DNA of 64,000 nucleotides from Sequoia sempervirens (taxonomy: Eukaryota; Streptophyta; Pinopsida; Cupressales; Cupressaceae). The stretch is taken from NCBI GenBank assembly GCA_007258455.2, contig VDFB02139063.1, forward strand, positions 186,001-250,000, given 5' to 3'. Within the stretch, counting starts at the first letter, position 1, and every line of letters begins with the position of its first letter. A program made the position numbers and the translations under genes. Shown here piece after piece: positions 43,271 to 54,899 of this stretch. The notes under the pieces were generated by a model. It was not told the DNA's origin. It saw only the letters and a list, made by a program, of their open reading frames with translations, and ran no database searches.

Positions 43271-44540
43271 TTTTATGCCATGTAATTCAAGCCTTGAAGA
43301 AGTGGAGACATTACTTGTTTCCTAAGGAGTTCATGTTGTATACAAATCATCAAGCTTTGCAATATTTGAACAGCCAAGGGAAGTTGAACCAAATACATAT
43401 GAGATGGGTTGAGTTCTTGTAGAGTTATACATTTGTGTTGAAGCATAGGAGTGGTAAGTCAAGCAAAGTTGCAGATGCATTGAGTGGAAGGAATTTGCTG
43501 ACAAAGATGAGAGTGGAGGTTTTGGGATTTGAGGAATTGAAGCATATGTATAAGGATGATGTAGATTTTGGTGAAGCTTGGAGAGCATGTAAAGAACTAG
43601 TAGTGATATATCAGAGCCAATGGTTGGACTATTTCAATCAAGAAGGTATGTTATTTAAAGGAAATTAGTTGTGTATACCAAGGAGTTGAATGAGGGAGAA
43701 TTTGATCAAGGAGAAGAATAGTTGAGGTTTAGTAGGACATTTTGGAGTGGATAGAATAGTAGCTTTGGTAAGTGGACATTATTTTTGGCCAAAAATATAT
43801 AAGGATGTAAGGAAGTATGCTCAAAGTTTTAGAATTTGTCAAGATGCAAAAGGGAGTAGTTAGAATACTGGATTGTATAAACCTTTGACAATACTAGAGA
43901 GACCTTGAGAGGATATAAGTATGAATTTCATATTGGGATTTTCAAGAACACAGAGAGGATATGATTCAATCATAGAAGTGGTGGAAATATTTTCTGAAAT
44001 GGAACATTTCATTCCTTGTAAGAAGACTAATGATGTGCACATTGCTGACTTATTTTTCAAGGATATTGTGAGATTGCATGAATTACCTACAAGTATTGTT
44101 TCAAACACAAACACCAAGTTCATTGGATACTTTTAGAGGACATTATGGAAGAAGATGAAGATAGATTTGAAGTTTAGTTCAACATACCACCCATAGACAG
44201 ATGGATAAATAGAGGTAGTAAACGAAAGTTTGGGTAACTTGTTGAGATGTTTGGTTGGAGATAAGGAAAAGTTGGGATATAGTTTTACCATAGGTAGAAT
44301 TTGCATACAATAATTTAGTGAATCAGAGTACAAGGAAGAAACCATTTCAGATTGTTATTGGAACACATCCTAGAGGAGTTTTAGAATTAAGAGACATCAG
44401 TAGGGAGGATAAAAGGAGTGCAAAGGTAGAAGAGTTTTCAAATTTCATGGAGACATTGCATAATCAGGTCCGGAAGCATTTAGAAGAAATGAACAGTAAG
44501 TATAAGGAGAAGGCAGAAAAGCACTGGAGACATAAATAAT
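43271..44540 (+). pseudogene. Gypsy RNase H end and integrase
   Basis: RNase H tail HRSGKSSKVADALS near 43440. Integrase follows: the zinc-binding HFGVDRIVALV, YFWPKIYKDVRKYAQSFRICQ, ISMNFILGFSRTQRGYDSI (the usual catalytic Asp is Asn here), SIVSNTNTKFIG (usual SDRDxxF is altered) and TYHPQTDGQ-like with TAG/TAA stops (44195-44210), then VEFAYN remnants and a GKDPF-like region. Catalytic Asp positions are lost, so it is dead. Confidence 0.8.
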
Positions 44541-44960
44541 TTACTATTGGAGGTGAAGTAATGGTATATCTAAGGAAGGAGAGATTTCTAGCGGGAACAT
44601 ATAATAAGTTGAAGATGAGGAAGTTTGGACCGTGTAAGATTCTAAGGAAGTTTGATTTTGGTAATGTATATGAAGTAGGGTTACTGGAAACATTAGGTAT
44701 ATCACCTATTTTCAATGTGACAAACATATATGAGTTTCATGATGGCAATAGTGATGAAGTAGATTTGAAGGAGCAATTACCACACCAAACACCAGAAGAG
44801 ATTGAGTAGATTTTGAATACCAAAACTGGAAGGAGCACAAGAAACAAGCAATACACATAATATCTTGTGAAGTGGAAAGGTAGACCAGTGGAGGATTCAT
44901 TATGAATTTCTTAGGCTGAGGTGGATCATCTTGGTTTTCCTCTTAGCCTAGAAAGTGAGG
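44541..44960 (+). pseudogene. Gypsy integrase C-terminus with chromodomain
   Basis: 44561-44809 gives VMVYLRKERFLAGTYNKLK, GPCKILRKFDFGNVYEV and SPIFNVTNIYEFHDG, the GPY/F integrase extension. Just beyond a TAG at 44807, the readable TKTGRSTRNKQYTQYLVKWKG, RPVEDS and EAEV pieces match a chromodomain (VKWKG...EDSTWE pattern). This classes the element as a chromovirus. Chromodomains steer integration to chromatin marks. Confidence 0.75.
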
Positions 44961-44989
44961 GACTCACTTTTCCTCCAACTTTGAGTGTT

Positions 44990-45783
44990 TGATGCAGGAG
45001 TATCCCTGGTTGTAAAGCAATCACGTGTTAACCAAAAACGCTTCTTTTCTTGTATTGCATTAAGTATCAGTTTTAATATTTCTTTCCACATTTTACCACA
45101 TCATTGTTTATCAGCTTGTAGAGTAGGATATAACATCTACACATCTAAATCTATCACATATCCAAAATTCACATCATTTGGATTAGTCTATCGAAAGTTA
45201 TCGCTCCCTAAATTCCACTGTATTTTATAGTCAAGAGCATTGGGCCGACTTGGTCCAGAATCCATAGTGCAAACCTATTTTAGATCATGCAAAGCTTATT
45301 GGGACATCATACAAGCATCTTTGGTTCATCGGGGCCTATCGTGGAGATTCAAAAGTTATTTATTTCTATGTGGACTTATCTTTTCATATCTGTAGGCCGA
45401 CCCTTTTGTATGTCATTCATCGGGTTTATGAACCCTTGTGATCGACACAGACCTTTTTTGGAGGTTGAGAAGCATATTTATAAGTATTTATAACTCATGA
45501 GAAGTTGGTAGTTTTAGAAGTAAGAGTTAGAATCAAGATATTTTGCATAAACCCTTCTGGGGCATGTAATAAGGCCTTCTAGCTAGTTGTAGTGTTGAAT
45601 GCCCTTGTGGTAGGCCTGTGAGCCTTGGATATTCACCCATGAGGAATGTACTACATGTGAGATTATTAATTCAATAAAGTTTCATGTTCGCATATCAGTT
45701 TCTTGTGTTATTTCCACTGTGTTGACTCATTGCTACATGGTTTGGACTATTCCTTCTGGAACCTTCCTACCATGATTGCACCA
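44990..45783 (+). repeat. Gypsy 3' LTR
   Basis: 794 bp, partner of 39421-40216. A purine-rich AGAAAGTGAGGG lies about 30 bases upstream (44950-44962) and may be the polypurine tract. The last 185 bases match the window start. Confidence 0.88.
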
Positions 45784-46580
45784 TAAACCAAAGAATAATT
45801 TGAACTACCTCAAAAATATCTAAACATCCTCTTAACTAAAGTCCAATGCTCTCTACCAAGGTTAGACATAAACCAACTTAGAACTCCCATTGCTTGGGCT
45901 ATATCTGGTCTAGTGCAAACCATTACATACATCAAACTACCAATGACACTAGCATAAGTAACCATAGACATATCATCAAAATCATCATCAGTATTAGGAC
46001 ATATATCTAAGCTCAACTTATTACCAACCAGAAATGGAATACTAATTGGCTTACAACCATGCATATTAAACTTCTGCAAAATGGTATCAACATACTTACT
46101 TTGACTTAACCAAAGCTTTCTATGAACCTTATCTCTTCTAATTTCTATCCCAAGAATATATTTTATATTCCCAAATACTTCATATTAAATGTGCCAAAAA
46201 GATGTCTTGAGCTCACTAATCATCACCTTGTTGTTACTAATAAATAGTATATCATCATCATACAAGATAATAATTAGAATTTGATCATTAATAACCTTAA
46301 TGTACATTCAATTATCCTCCTCACTCCTAAAGAAACTTAAATTCAATGCAAAAGCATCAAACTTTAGGTACCACACCCTCGGTGACTGTTTCAAACCATA
46401 CAAATATCTCTTCAACCTGCAAACCAATTGTTCTTTTCCTTTCACAACAAAATCATTAGGCTGTTGCATATAAATTTCCTCCTCAAGATCCCCATGCAAG
46501 AAAGAAGTTTTAACATCCATTTTCTCTATCTCAAAAATCAATTGTAGTAAATAGAATATGACCCATGAAGTACTTAGCAA
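45784..46580 (-). pseudogene. Copia-B reverse transcriptase and RNase H start
   Basis: 46308-46580 has FEIEKMDVKTSFLHGDLEEE and RLKRYLYGLKQSPRVWY, better preserved than in Copia-A. 45810-46079 has NMHGCKPISIPFLVGNKLSL, VIGSLMYVMVCTRPDIA and LVKRMFRYF, the end of RT. The YVDD region between them (46180-46300) is broken. It continues across the Gypsy insertion into 39420. Confidence 0.87.
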
Positions 46581-47950
46581 ACATGAGATGCAATCTCACC
46601 TAAAATCAATCCTCTCTCTTAGGAGCAGCCCTAGCCACTCACTTGACCTTGTACTCACTCTCTAACCTAATTCATTTGCTCCTAAATATCTTTTTAAATG
46701 TTCCACTTGCATCCAATAGGCTTCCTTCCTTTTGGAAAACTAACAAGATCCTAGGTGTCACAACTATCCAAAGCCATCATCTCCCAAAGCCATCTTCTCC
46801 TATTCCATGGCCTACAACCAAGATTCACTTTCCTCTAAAGAGAGAGGCTCCCTATAAGATCTAGGTTCATTGTTAGCACAAAACAAAGAAAATACATAAC
46901 GATAATCTAATGGCTATACTTTTCAATTGGATTCCATTGTCTTGTAGACATCCTCAAGGTAAGAGTAGTGGGATATACCTATTCTTATTCTATGTGCTCA
47001 TCCTGCACATCCTTTGAACTATTTGAACTCTCTTCTTCTTCTTCATCCTTTGATCCATCTAATTGCTCTTCCACATGTGCATCTTCTTTCTTTTCAATCT
47101 TTGTATCAAAGTGTACTATCTTTGTATCATCTTTCTCCCTTGGTTGTTCTTCTCTTGAGTAAGCTCTAAACTCCTTGAAAATCACATCTTTAGAAAAGAT
47201 CATTTTATAGGTGAGAGGATTCCAAAGCTTATAATATTTAACATTCTCACCATAACTAATGAATATGCATTTTTGAGCTTTTGGATCTAGTTTAGATTGC
47301 TTCTCTTGAGGCACATGAACAAAAGCCTCACAACCAAAGACCCTTAAGTGTGAAACAAAAGGATCTCTACCTATCCACACTTCATAAAGAGTTTTCTCAA
47401 CAAGAGTTGAACACAAAGATATATTAATCAAATAACAAGTAGTACCAACCACTTTTTCCCAAAAGAATCTATCAAGCTTAGCACTACTCAACATGCTTAC
47501 AAAAGCTTGCATACTTACAAAATTCATCAAATTCTTTGAAACAATATCCCCCCATTGTCAGATCTCAACACTTTTATCATAATCTATTTGATTTTCAACT
47601 AAGGCCTTAAATTCCTTAAAATTAGTGAAAACTTCAAATATTGAATGCATAAAATAAATCCAAGTGTATCTTGAGACATCATCAATGAAAGAGACATAAT
47701 ATTGAGATTTACCCAAAAGGTCAACATCCACTAGCCCACATACATCCAAATGAATGACCTCTAATAATCTCTTTGCCTTATTAGTTCCACTAGAAAATGA
47801 TGATATATTTTGTTTTCCAAACACACAATGCCTACAAAATCAAATTTCTAACAAGTCACTGCTAACTAATTCATTTGAAGGACGATTGATTTATTTTGAG
47901 AGAGGACACTGATGAGACACTGAATGACACACCATCACTCAGATTAATTT
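46581..47950 (-). pseudogene. Copia-B integrase and linker
   Basis: 46985-47530 (181 codons) has FVSMLSSAKL, CYLINISLC, TLYEVWIGRDPF, LRVFGCEAFVHVP, KAQKCIFISYGE, WNPLTYKM and an acidic tail EEEEESSNSSKD. 47558-47824 has AKRLLEVIHLDVCG, GKSQYYVSFIDDVSRYTWIYF and FKEFKALVE. Together they are a nearly full Copia integrase with a frameshift between. 47863-47950 is a stretch with no counterpart in Copia-A. The copy is inactive. Confidence 0.87.
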
Positions 47951-48172
47951 ATCACTGAAACAAAACTTTATCTTTCCCTTACCAACAACATTCTTAGTGT
48001 TGTTATCACCAAGGAAAAAATCTCCCCCATCATAAGATTTGTAAGAAGTAAACCACTCCTTGTGAGGAGTCATGTGGTAGGAGCAGCCTGAATCAATAAG
48101 CCAAGCATCATCACTAATAGATTTATCTGAAATAAATAAAGCATCAAAATCATCATTAGAGGAATTTTCCAT
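47951..48172 (-). pseudogene. Copia-B protease N-terminal half
   Basis: MENSSNDDFDALFISDKSIS then AWLIDSGCSYHMTP, identical to Copia-A over this stretch. The frame leaves Copia homology after IKFCFSD at about 47951, where an unrelated stretch of about 90 bases replaces the rest of the protease. Confidence 0.87.
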
Positions 48173-48331
48173 GGAGGAATCAACATTATTTTTCTTTTTC
48201 TTACACTCCTTTACATTTCATCTTTTACCACACTTCTAACATTTTACTCTGCTCTTTATGGGGGTCTTAGAATGTCCTTTAGACTTATCCCTCTTTTTAT
48301 CTCCTTTAGGCCCTTTCTCTTTGGACCTTCC

Positions 48332-48916
48332 TTACACATGAAAGACATCTTGGGAGCCAAAATTCATAAACTTTCTCTTGATCTCCTCTAATAGAAGTAT
48401 GGAAATCATGTTGTCCATCTTTGGCTCTACATAATTACCACTACTTATGGAAACAATTATATTTTCCCAAGATTCAGGAAAAGAACAAAGAAACAAGATA
48501 CATTTATCTTTATATATTGATGCAAGTTGACTTATAATCAAATTAAAAACATTTAAATAGTTCACAATAGAATCGCCATCTTTCATTTTTAATGAATATA
48601 ATTGTCTTTTGAGATATAACTTGTTAGATAAACTTTTAGTTTGATAAATATCACCTATCCTTTTCCACAACTTGTATGTGGTTTCTTTTGTTGAGACATT
48701 CAAGAGGATGAAATCCTTGAGACACAACAGTATGGTTCCTGATGCCTTCTTGTCAAAACTTTTCCAATCTTTGTTAGACATTGCAGCTGCTTTGGTTTCT
48801 TGTGAAACTTGCGACCACTGATCTCCCTCTTCAAGGATATCCTCCATCTTCAATTTCCACATCTCATAGCTTGTGCCATTGAATTTCTCAATATCCTGGT
48901 GAGAGATAGAATCCAT
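48332..48916 (-). pseudogene. Copia-B gag (UBN2 type)
   Basis: 194-codon frame with exactly the same protein as 2952-3536. It is a full Gag core without a zinc knuckle in frame. The PBS (reverse of 49032-49043, TGGTATCAAAGC) lies upstream as expected. Identity with Copia-A here contrasts with the clear divergence of the integrase and RT parts. Confidence 0.88.
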
Positions 48917-49045
48917 GGAAAATAATCCTCTTCACAAATATGCAATATACCACAAATTAAAATCTCCCACTGTAGCAAAAAACCCTTCCAACACTTAAGA
49001 GAAATGCATCCCCTTCTCAACAAAACCGTTAGCTTTGATACCAAA

Positions 49046-49839
49046 TGTTGAAAAACAAGGTGAAGGAAAGCTACAATATGAACTTATGCAAGTGAATTCA
49101 GATCTGAAAATCAGATTACAAAATAAAAAATAAACATGTGATTGCAACATACATCACAATATAGAAATCAATAAACAAAATGTGACACCAAATTTATGTG
49201 GAGAAACCCTTTCATGAAAAAACTCCACTTGAGTAAAGAGCACAAGTATATTATTAATATTCCAATGAGAGTACACAATAATACACTTCACTAATGATAT
49301 CTGATAATCCCAACAACACCCTATTACTTGCAAGAACTCAATATGAAACTACCATCCCATGGATCCAATTTATAGAAATTGTGGGAGGTAAAACCACGAA
49401 TGGTAAACCAAAACAACACAAAACCACCTAAAAAAACCCACGCCCCTCTTCATGGAAAACAAAAATACATAATAAAAATATTAATTGGAAATTGAAGCCT
49501 CTCACATGGTTTCCTAACCCATAGCCTATCCAACTCCTTTCTTTCTAGATGCTCAAGTGACTTTTCCACTTCCCGATGGAACACTAACGAACGCCTTTTC
49601 TTTTCCAATCTTGGATTCCCACTCCAAAAACTTTCATATTCCATTTTGGATGCTTAGGAAAGCTTCATTATCTATATTTGATGTGTAACAACCACCAAAA
49701 TTAAATCCCCTCTTTAAAATACAATTATAACATGCCAAAATTTAATATTTTTCTCGCATGTCCCCTAGACCACATTCCAAGGAACATGGATACATACAAA
49801 TGACATAGTATTACAAGGTTAATGTCACCTTAACTAACA
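49046..49839 (-). repeat. Copia-B 5' LTR
   Basis: 794 bp, TGTTGAAAAACA...ACTAACA on the plus strand. It matches 3666-4459 without any difference seen, but differs by about 10% from its own 3' partner at 38066-38858. Confidence 0.9.
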
Positions 49840-50860
49840 CTCTGCCTCCCAAAGGTATGGACCTTTGTATGGGTGGCACTTCAAAGAAATATTCTAACAA
49901 CAATCAAATTTGTAAAAATGGGGTATAATGGCCCTTCAAGGTGCTCTCTTTGTAGATGTGAGGAAGAGGACCCATATCATATACCACTTGGATGCCAATT
50001 TGCACAAGAATGTTGGTGTTGGTTATGTACCAAATTGGGATGGAAATGTGCCCTTCTGAGTAACATATTAAGTCTTTTTAAATCATGGCAAATAATTAAT
50101 AAGAATACTACTATTTTGTGACTTTGGACATTATGTCCTTCAATTTTGACTTGGGAAATATGGAAGGAAAGGTATAGATAATTTTTTTAAGAAAAATAAT
50201 TAAACCTACCATCCTTTCGAAATAAAGTTGAAGAAACTATAGTAGAAGTATAAAATAACATAATAATTAATCAAAATTCAAGAAAAAAGTCATGGATGCT
50301 GTGGGATAGTAGTATAATGAAAAACTGGTATGGGTTGCATCCTCCATTGGTGTGTGGGGTAGGAGGCTTAGAGTACAAAAAGGATAGAGAAAAGGCTAAG
50401 TGGTATCCATTGGTGAAGGGTTGTTGTATATTGAATTTTGATGGCACCTCCAAAGACAACCCTAGTGCCTTTGGAGCCGACAATATCATACAAAATTGGG
50501 AAGGGAAAATAATAGGTAGTGCCTCCTTTTCCCTAGCAAAAGGGATGAATAATAACAAAAATTCAAGAACTTATGTTTAAATTGGAACTATACCATAGGC
50601 ATAACACTAGAAATTTAGAAGTAGAAGGCGACTAAATAATTATGATAAACATGATCTGATTCATACTCATTCAAAATTATAAATTAAAAGGGAATTTGGA
50701 TAAAGTCTTGGAGGATAGCCATATTAAAAATTTTCATTACCAACCATGTATATAGGGAGGCCAACATGGAGGCAGATAGACTTACCAAACTAGCAATCGA
50801 GGGAACTTTTAAGATCGAACAAGGCTCTCAACAACCATGACAAGACCAATGATTATTTGG
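49840..50860 (+). pseudogene. LINE ORF2 3' part (second half of the split LINE)
   Basis: Continuation of 37322-38065 beyond Copia-B: zf-RVT motif CSLCRCEEEDPYHIPLGC (49873-50121) and RNase H start ILNFDGTSKDNPS (about 50430), with a broken last motif near 50750. Identical to 4460-5480. The joint reading WNKLR/LPPKVW across Copia-B confirms a single LINE target. Confidence 0.82.
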
Positions 50861-52430
50861 AAAGGTGATATAAGAATTATCTTCTATTTTTTGTATGATT
50901 TGACATTCAATAGTCCTTGTAATGAAAAGAGTGTCAAAATTTTAATTCATTTCAAGTGATAATAAAATATCAAGGGCCAAATAATAATTACCAAGAAGAT
51001 GTTGAAAGATTTTTGGTAATTTTTTTAGTTGGGATATGCGATAGCTCATGCGAAGAAGGGGATCATTTCCTATTAAAGGTAGAGAGTTTAGGGTGCATAA
51101 TAGTTGTCTTAGCGTTAATAATTTCCTAGAAGAGGTAAGATGGAAACATATCATATTGGTGCATACCAAGAGACAAATTACTTTCTTAGGGGAAATTATA
51201 GAGCATAGGATCAAGATAGTCTTTAAAATGCACCATGGGTTGGTGCTGACAACAATAAAATGGGTGCTAGGGGATGAATTCATGGTGGTGAAGGATAGAT
51301 ATAGGGTAAACCAATATTTGCCTCTAGGTTCATGGTTTCTCTACTTGATTTGGGAGAGCTAAAAGAGATGGTGTGGGGCTTGATGAAGGATTTGATAAAA
51401 AAATTCTCAATAGGTTGGATGCCACTTTGTGTGTGAAAAGGCTGGGGTTCGAAATTCTGTAGTAGAGGGACATAATCCTATGTTGGTGGACAAATTAGAG
51501 GTCTAGTGGCTACCATTTTTGGTGAATTTTTCCTCGGAGGAATTTGGAGAAACATCAAAACAAAGTTACAAAGGGTTGTTCATTCTTGAGAGGTATGAAA
51601 AATGTGGAACCCATCTTTGAGCTCAAATGGATGTATAGCCTCATCAATCAAGAGATGGACGAAGAGGAATAGTATAATGGTAATGATGAAAAGCTAAGAA
51701 AAGTATATCTTTTGTATGTAAAATTTAATATATAGTATACTTTGTAGATCCTATGGCTTGAGATTTTGTTCACCCTTGAAGCAAATAATAATTTAGAGTA
51801 GACTACTAAAACACTACCAAGAGATATCTTTGTTTTGAAGCACTAAATCTACAATGTAATACTTTTTCTATATCAATACAAAGAAACTCTTGCTACATGC
51901 TTATCGATAAAAAAATAATAAAAAAATATTCAAATAATTATAAATACAAGAAATGATAAGGATAATGATGAAACAATAAGATGAAAATGCATTAGTCATT
52001 TTTAGGTGTCTATAATTATATTCCATGTTCTAGAAGGCTTCTAGTGTTATGTATGCCTAGACTTTGCATTTAATTTCTCTAGATGGGAATAAACATTCTA
52101 GGTTTACAAGACTAGGCTTAACCAACACACTCTAACGACTTGAATTTTTTCATGATTCGTGGGCTCCAGTCTTATTCTGTTCTTGCTCTATTCTCCGTTA
52201 CACTTGGTTTCTCTCTCCGCAAGCACTTTCATATGGCAATAGTTAAATCTTTTAACTTAATTTTTTTATCTTTGAACTTAAAATAATTATTTAAATAGAT
52301 TTAAAATTAAAAAATTATTTAAATTATATTTAGTATTATATAATATATTTAATTATTAATATATTATCTTTAATACTAAATATATTATATTAAATATAGT
52401 TTAAATAATATTAATTATTAATGATAATTA
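50861..52430. other. No gene: second copy of 5481-7050
   Basis: Same LINE-tail-like and AT-rich content as 5481-7050. No difference was seen in the lines compared. Confidence 0.6.
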
Positions 52431-52447
52431 ATGTATTATATTAATAA

Positions 52448-52986
52448 AATGGGGATCACCTGTTAATGTAATGGTGAGATGGTTTCCCATTTGTGGGGCA
52501 ACCAAGGTTCAAATCCCCACTTGGACCAATAGCGGTGTTTACATCGATTTGGTGTCACCTTGGTATCAAAGGTAAAAATAAAGTGGTAGCTGATCTTGGT
52601 GGATGTGGTGACTAATCATGCTTGACCCTGCTGGGCTAGGTGCGCTCATGGACCTTGTAGGTGTGTGCTTCTCATGAATACAGTTTCTTGTCAGCGTGTG
52701 CTGCTCATGGACTAATGTTGAACCCACATGAGTATTTGATGCCTGACAGTTCTCTATCGGACCCTCGTGAGTCTTTCACCCCTTGGGGTCCCTGCTGGGC
52801 TTTCGGGCTCGCGGTTCTACATGCTTGGTCTTGGAGAGATAAGGTTGTGAACAACACACAGAGATATAAGGGTGTTACTTGAGTGCCGAAAATATTTGAG
52901 GATGAGGCCCCTCAACAATGTGGTCTCACTAGTTCTTTACTCTAGTCAAAAGCACCTCGGCTTTGACCCATTACCAAACAAAAAAA
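52448..52986 (+). mobile_element. tRNA-derived SINE, copy 2
   Basis: Same element as 7068-7606, including the flanking 17-bp duplication (52431-52447 and 52987-53003) and the B box GGTTCAAATCC at 52506-52516. Because the target duplication is shared, this is the same insertion event copied with the locus and not a new insertion. Confidence 0.78.
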
Positions 52987-53222
52987 ATGTATTATATTAA
53001 TAATATATAATATATTTGCTATTAATTAATTATTATTATATGATATTTAATATTATCTGATAATGATATTATATAGATATATAATATTAATGCTAAATAT
53101 GTTATATGATTGAATGTATTATATATATGCTTTCAATAAAAGAGGTTAAAAATTTATTGAAACAAAAGAACATTACAAAGCCAAGAGAAACAAGCCCACC
53201 AAGGGCTGAAAAAAGAAAAGAA

Positions 53223-53999
53223 TTAATTCACACCCAAGAAGCACCTCATGTCCTCTGTAACCCATTCCTCCAAAATAGGGGCCAAATCACTAGGAAGGTT
53301 GTCCCAATCATCCACATACCAAGAAACCATCCTCTCTATAGCCCATCTAGCCAAATCATCAACCACCTTATTCCACTCTCGAGGAATATGGAAAAAAATA
53401 ATGGAATCTAAAGAGGAACACAAAGAAACAATCTACCTAACTACCACAACCACCTGCCAGTTCACATCCTCCAAATGACACTTCTACAACAACTCAATAA
53501 AAACTTGAGAGTTAGACTTGCATACAATCCAATGCCACCCAAGGCCCACTGCATGCTCAACTGCCAAAAGAATAGCAATATCCTCCATGAGATTATTAGT
53601 ATGCAACCCTCTATACATGGAGAAGAAAAAGACCACCACCCCCATGCTATCCCTTCCAATGCCACCAACTCCAGCATGCCCAGGGTTACCCCTAAAAGAT
53701 CCATCTGTATTAAGTTTCAACTCCCCCAGGGAAGGAGGGCACCAAAAGCCAACCCAAGAAACCCTCTCCTTCCCACAACTATGATGCCCACTTCTCACAT
53801 TTTTCCTGCCCCTCACAACAAGACCAAGAGCATTAGGCACTCCTAAATCTCTAGGATCAACCGAAACAGATAAATCACACTTTGTAGTTAGGGTCTCTTG
53901 AAGAGCCCCCAAAATTCTCACCCAAAGCTGCCTAATAAGCAACTTCTTATCTAAGAAAATATTCTTGTTACACTCCAACCAAATATGCCAAACAATCAA
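53223..53999 (-). pseudogene. LINE-A copy 2 RNase H domain
   Basis: 53484-53999 (171 codons): MIVWHIWLECNKNIF, then GELKLNTDGSFRGNPGHAG (first Asp), MEDIAILLAVEHAVGLG (Glu) and WIVCKSNSQVF, where the usual ES/CDS Asp is Asn. After a TAG, 53223-53423 completes with FHIPREWNKVVDDLARWAIE (last Asp). This RVT_3-type RNase H is typical of plant L1 LINEs and removes RNA from the cDNA hybrid. It is damaged by the Asp change and stops. Confidence 0.87.
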
Positions 54000-54851
54000 A
54001 CTGGGACCAATGATCTAGGAAATACTAAGAAAAGAGGTCTTTGTAGGAGAGGGTCCCTATCTCCTCCAAAATTCTTCCAAAGAAGAAACATGGAAATACG
54101 ACAGGCTCTAGAGATTCCACCAGAAATGCCAAACAAATTTTGTAAAAGAGCACTGGAAGAAAATATGCAGAAAAGTTTCATCATGCTTAACACACATAAC
54201 ACACATGGAGGGGCCCTAGAACCTCCTCTTCCAAAGAATCTCCCAAGTAAGAAACTTTCCTTGAACCACTAACCAAGAGAAGAAGTTACACTTAGGCCAA
54301 GCAAACTTATTCCAGACATGCTTCCACCAAGAAACTTCAATGCTCACAAACAACTGCTTATCCAAAACTTGATAGCCAAAGGCCATCAAAAATTTACCTT
54401 TTGGATCAGGACACCAAGCCAACACATCTTTCCTAGGAAGAGAATTGCACCCACAACCTAATAAAATCTTGGCCAGCTCCTGAAGATCCTCCACCACACC
54501 ACCAGGAGGCCACTCCAAAGGATCCTTCCACCTAGACACCATAATATGACCCATAGTTTTCTAGGATTTGACATTAGCCACACAACACTAGCCCGCATCC
54601 ATAAAAAGCTGGCACAAATCTTGTAGGTGAGGATGAGAAGAAAAAATGGGAGGATATCCATCCCAAGAATCATGCCAAAAGAGAACATCCTGACCACTAT
54701 TGAAAATCCACAAAATCCCCTGCTTAAGAAGCTTGGTACCCCTTTTGAGAGTACCCCTAATCATAGAACCTTTCCCCTCCAAGCTAAATATGGCAACCTC
54801 AACACTCTCCACCATCCCTAGGTATTTAAAGGTGAGAATTTTAGCCCACAA
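54000..54851 (-). pseudogene. LINE-A copy 2 zf-RVT and linker
   Basis: 54588-54851: WAKILTFKYLG and GQDVLFWHDSWDGYPPIF, the linker typical after RT. 54216-54554: DVLAWCPDPKGKFLMAFGYQVL and WKHVWNKFAWPKCNFFSWLVV. At 54130-54202 in shifted frames are remnants of C-x2-C...H...C (CVLCVK-like, HIFFQC-like). zf-RVT is found between RT and RNase H in plant LINEs. Confidence 0.82.
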
Positions 54852-54899
54852 CCGATGCTACTGAGAACACCAACACATACAACTTAGCATCTAAAGCCT

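Larger units (their letters stand above)
39421..45783 (+). mobile_element. Gypsy chromovirus nested in Copia-B
   Basis: 6.36-kb plus-strand Ty3/Gypsy element with LTRs at 39421-40216 and 44990-45783. Its order is gag-PR-RT-RH-IN with a C-terminal chromodomain. Its flanks TAAAT (39416-39420) and TAAAC (45784-45788) match 4 of 5 as a target duplication, and the interrupted Copia RNase H reading joins across it. LTRs differ by roughly 12% over 200 bases by eye, and every gene has stops. Confidence 0.9.
38066..49839 (-). mobile_element. Copia-B, complete but split by a nested Gypsy element
   Basis: Minus-strand Copia with both LTRs (5' at 49046-49839, 3' at 38066-38858). Without the 6.36-kb Gypsy insertion it is about 5.4 kb, normal for Copia. 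Candidate target duplications CTTCG (38061-38065) and CTCTG (49840-49844) match only in part. LTRs differ by about 10% by eye, so it is old. It interrupts a LINE on both sides. Confidence 0.9.
47951..53129 (+). repeat. Identical 5.18-kb block, copy 2
   Basis: Partner of 2571-7749. The first mismatches are at 7750/53130 (T versus C) on the right and within two bases of 2570/47950 on the left. Confidence 0.9.
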
